Of a DNA stretch of 64,000 nt, positions 62,490 to 64,000 are shown one piece after another. The stretch is from contig JANOKS010000135.1 of NCBI GenBank assembly GCA_031419455.1, positions 1-64,000 on the forward strand, in the 5' to 3' direction. The notes below the pieces were generated by a model. That model ran no database searches, was not told the DNA's origin, and saw only the letters and a list, made by a program, of their open reading frames with translations. Each line of letters begins with the position of its first letter. Within the stretch, counting starts at the first letter, position 1. The position numbers and the translations under genes are program-made. This DNA comes from UBA7672 sp031419455. GTDB lineage: Bacteria > Pseudomonadota > Alphaproteobacteria > Caulobacterales > Hyphomonadaceae.

Positions 62490-63239
62490 TCAGCGGTTGT
62501 TTCCGCCAGTCCGCTCCTTGACCTCGTCCTCCTTGGCGGCGGCGCGGTCTTCGGCATTCCATTCGACGGTCGGCGCGGCGCCGGAACCATAGGCCTTCGA
62601 CTTGCCGGCGAGGCGGTTCATCGAGTCGGACAACTGGTCCTTCGACACCGCCATGTTGCGCGAGGAGCTCTGGCCGACGCCTTCGGCATCGTCGAAGTTC
62701 GAGAACTCGGCGCCGAGGAAGACGACTTCCCAGCCCTTGGCGCGCGCGCGGTCGAGCGCAGCCTTGGCGGCGGTCTTGGTCATCTCGGTCGAGGAGTTTT
62801 CCTCGCCATCCGTCATGATCACCAGCACGGCCTTTTCGGGCTTGTCCTTCTCGGCAAGCGAGACGATGCGGCCGATCGCGTCATAGAGCGGCGTCATCCC
62901 GCGCGGATTCACCTCGTTGTTGGTGACGTCATTCCAGTCCTCGGCGTCCACGCCCTTGCGCAGCACATCGAACTGGAAGCCATCCTGAGCGTCGAACACC
63001 GCCAGTGTGATGTCGGCATCGACGCGCGGCCCGCCATCAAGCGCGGTGAGGCCATCGGCATAGGCGTTCACCGAGGAGAGCGCTTCGGACCAGATCGGCT
63101 CCATCGAGCCCGTCCGGTCAAGGAGGATGTAGGAATGCACCGCAGGATGGCGCGGCGGCTTGGCGAGCGCGGAGGTGGTGGTGAGGGCGCCGGCGGTGGC
63201 GAGGGCCAGGATGGCGGCGAGGGCGGTGCGGGCTTTCAT
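62490..63239 (-). CDS. Secreted von Willebrand factor A domain protein
   Basis: This 249-aa protein has a signal peptide (LAAILALATAGALTTTSALA) and a single vWA domain with the MIDAS motif SYILLDRTGSMEPIW (D-x-T/S-x-S, residues about 38-50), then the Thr in VNPRGMTPLYDAIGRI and the Asp in AVLVIMTDGEENSSTEM. A basic/acidic C-terminal tail follows. It is periplasmic or secreted, and vWA domains bind protein partners. The start at 63239 is chosen; a frame to 63296 exists upstream. Confidence 0.9.
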   Translation of the reverse strand: MKARTALAAILALATAGALTTTSALAKPPRHPAVHSYILLDRTGSMEPIWSEALSSVNAYADGLTALDGGPRVDADITLAVFDAQDGFQFDVLRKGVDAEDWNDVTNNEVNPRGMTPLYDAIGRIVSLAEKDKPEKAVLVIMTDGEENSSTEMTKTAAKAALDRARAKGWEVVFLGAEFSNFDDAEGVGQSSSRNMAVSKDQLSDSMNRLAGKSKAYGSGAAPTVEWNAEDRAAAKEDEVKERTGGNNR

Positions 63240-63285
63240 GGTCGGTCCCCAGGAGAGATGTGCGCCGAAGCGCGGATGGTCGTGC

Positions 63286-63411
63286 CTATTGCTCATTCAA
63301 GGCGAGGCTGGCGGCTTGCGGGTTTGTCTGCGGAGGCAGCGTGCCCGCCGCAGCCCACGTCACGCCGCTGATCAGCAGCGCAGTGAGCAGGAGGCGGATC
63401 GAGGTCTTCAC
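63286..63411 (-). CDS. Small secreted peptide (41 aa) upstream of the vWA gene
   Basis: The frame GTG-AAG-ACC... reads VKTSIRLLLTALLISGVTWA, then AAGTLPPQTNPQAASLALNEQ, ending TAG 46 bp before the vWA start. It is a textbook signal peptide with a likely cleavage after WAAAG and a short mature tail. GGGGA lies 8 bp upstream of the GTG; another in-frame GTG is at 63417. Small secreted peptides of this kind are easily missed in annotation. Function is unknown; co-transcription with the vWA gene is likely. Confidence 0.5.
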   Translation of the reverse strand: MKTSIRLLLTALLISGVTWAAAGTLPPQTNPQAASLALNEQ

Positions 63412-63540
63412 GTGCACGTCCCCAGTCGAAGTCTTCAGACAAGTCCCGCGGGCCGGTCTCCGGTCCCGTCGTGCACAACTTGTCGCAGCCGATTGGGGCC
63501 GCCGAACGGCGTCAATTGGGGCGAAACAAGAATTGTTGAG

Positions 63541-64000
63541 TCAGGCCTGCGGTGGCGCCGCGAGCGCGTCCTTGACGTGCAGGACAGCCCCGACCACCTG
63601 CCGGATTCGCGCGAGGGCGGGCGCTGCAGCACGCGGTCCCGGTTGCGAGGGAGGATCGAACACCCGCGACGCGCCCGTCTCAGGTATCACCAGCAGCAAC
63701 CTGCCATCAGCGATTGCGCTTCTGGCAGCACCGAGATTCGGCAGGGTGGACAACTGCTTGATCAGCGCAGGGATGGCAGGCGTCGCGGCTGCAAGCTCCT
63801 CCATCGAAGCCGCATCGAGATGCGGGCCCTCGATCTCGACCAGCAGGCCCTTGAACGCGGATGCCTTGTCCGCGCCTGACGGCGGAATGGTTTCAACCGG
63901 CGTGATCCTCACGGAGAGGCCGGCATGCCCGCCAGCGACTTGCCCTGTCGTCTTCACACCAGCGGCAAGGGGCAACAGTCCCGCATTCCGAAGCTTCGCA
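63541..64000 (-). CDS. Hypothetical protein, cut by window edge
   Basis: The reverse frame is open from the window edge (AKLRNAGLLPLAAGVKTTGQ) to a stop at 63541. It contains GLSVRITPVETIPPSG, AFKGLLVEIEGPHLDAASMEEL, and an Ala/Pro-rich tail HVKDALAAPPQA. The 5' part lies outside the window. No family was recognised; the pattern of short strands suggests an envelope-associated protein, but this is weak. Confidence 0.55.
   Translation of the reverse strand, partial: AKLRNAGLLPLAAGVKTTGQVAGGHAGLSVRITPVETIPPSGADKASAFKGLLVEIEGPHLDAASMEELAAATPAIPALIKQLSTLPNLGAARSAIADGRLLLVIPETGASRVFDPPSQPGPRAAAPALARIRQVVGAVLHVKDALAAPPQA

Overview
The window (about 63% G+C by eye) is a chromosomal segment of an alphaproteobacterium, most likely Caulobacterales/Hyphomonadaceae-like. 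The evidence is the rpsT-dnaA-dnaN-recF-gyrB order, a SenC-RegB-RegA redox cluster, two large TonB-dependent receptors, an IalB-family protein, and many short palindromic repeats of the sort scattered through such genomes. The family assignment is inference. No rRNA, tRNA or CRISPR array was seen.

Layout. 1-1195: the edge of an IS630-like element, then a DUF2975 membrane protein with its Xre-type regulator. 1342-8805: housekeeping block rdgB, hemW, a LpoA-like lipoprotein (reverse), rsmI, yraN, a BON-domain lipoprotein, gshB and an NAD(P)-binding epimerase. 8777-17806: the comM (Mg-chelatase-like helicase) locus, wrecked by two IS1595-family insertions. A 5.5-kb element with 20-bp terminal inverted repeats splits comM in two and carries an Abi_2 protein, a DUF6471-type regulator, the transposase, a DUF4760 protein, a P63C protein and small genes. 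A 1.9-kb element with perfect 25-bp ends and an 8-bp target duplication sits 38 bp upstream of the comM start and carries a MltR/HEPN-like gene and two small reverse genes. 17899-27395: two unknown genes, enoyl-CoA hydratase, rpsT, dnaA, dnaN, recF, gyrB.

28262-40405: a 1271-aa TonB-dependent receptor, a YgjP-type metallopeptidase, a large lipoprotein, senC/regB/regA, IalB-like and DUF1428 proteins, and rlmN. 40434-41077: an AbrB-type antitoxin with a frameshifted Doc toxin. 41153-50708: Kelch protein, SnoaL-like lipoprotein, a Tat-exported flavin alpha-hydroxy-acid oxidase carrying a CXXCH motif, carbonic anhydrase, TetR, trmB, an exported methyltransferase, a YciI protein, a DUF559 endonuclease-like gene tightly bracketed by an 18-bp inverted repeat, and gpsA. 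50743-55805: TetR, a 900-bp non-coding stretch rich in long stems followed by a 42-aa membrane peptide, then a siderophore receptor and its PiuC-type dioxygenase behind a candidate Fur site. 56003-64000: TraB/GumN protein, argG, ppa, typA, small lipoproteins, a cytochrome c, a secreted von Willebrand A protein with an upstream secreted peptide, and a cut-off gene.

Most promising for new biology: (i) the operator-like palindrome recurring at the control regions of the 5.5-kb element, next to its own DUF6471 regulator; (ii) the DUF559 gene bounded almost to the base by inverted repeats that extend into hairpins, reminiscent of REP/RAYT units; (iii) the orphan structured region at 51660-52320.
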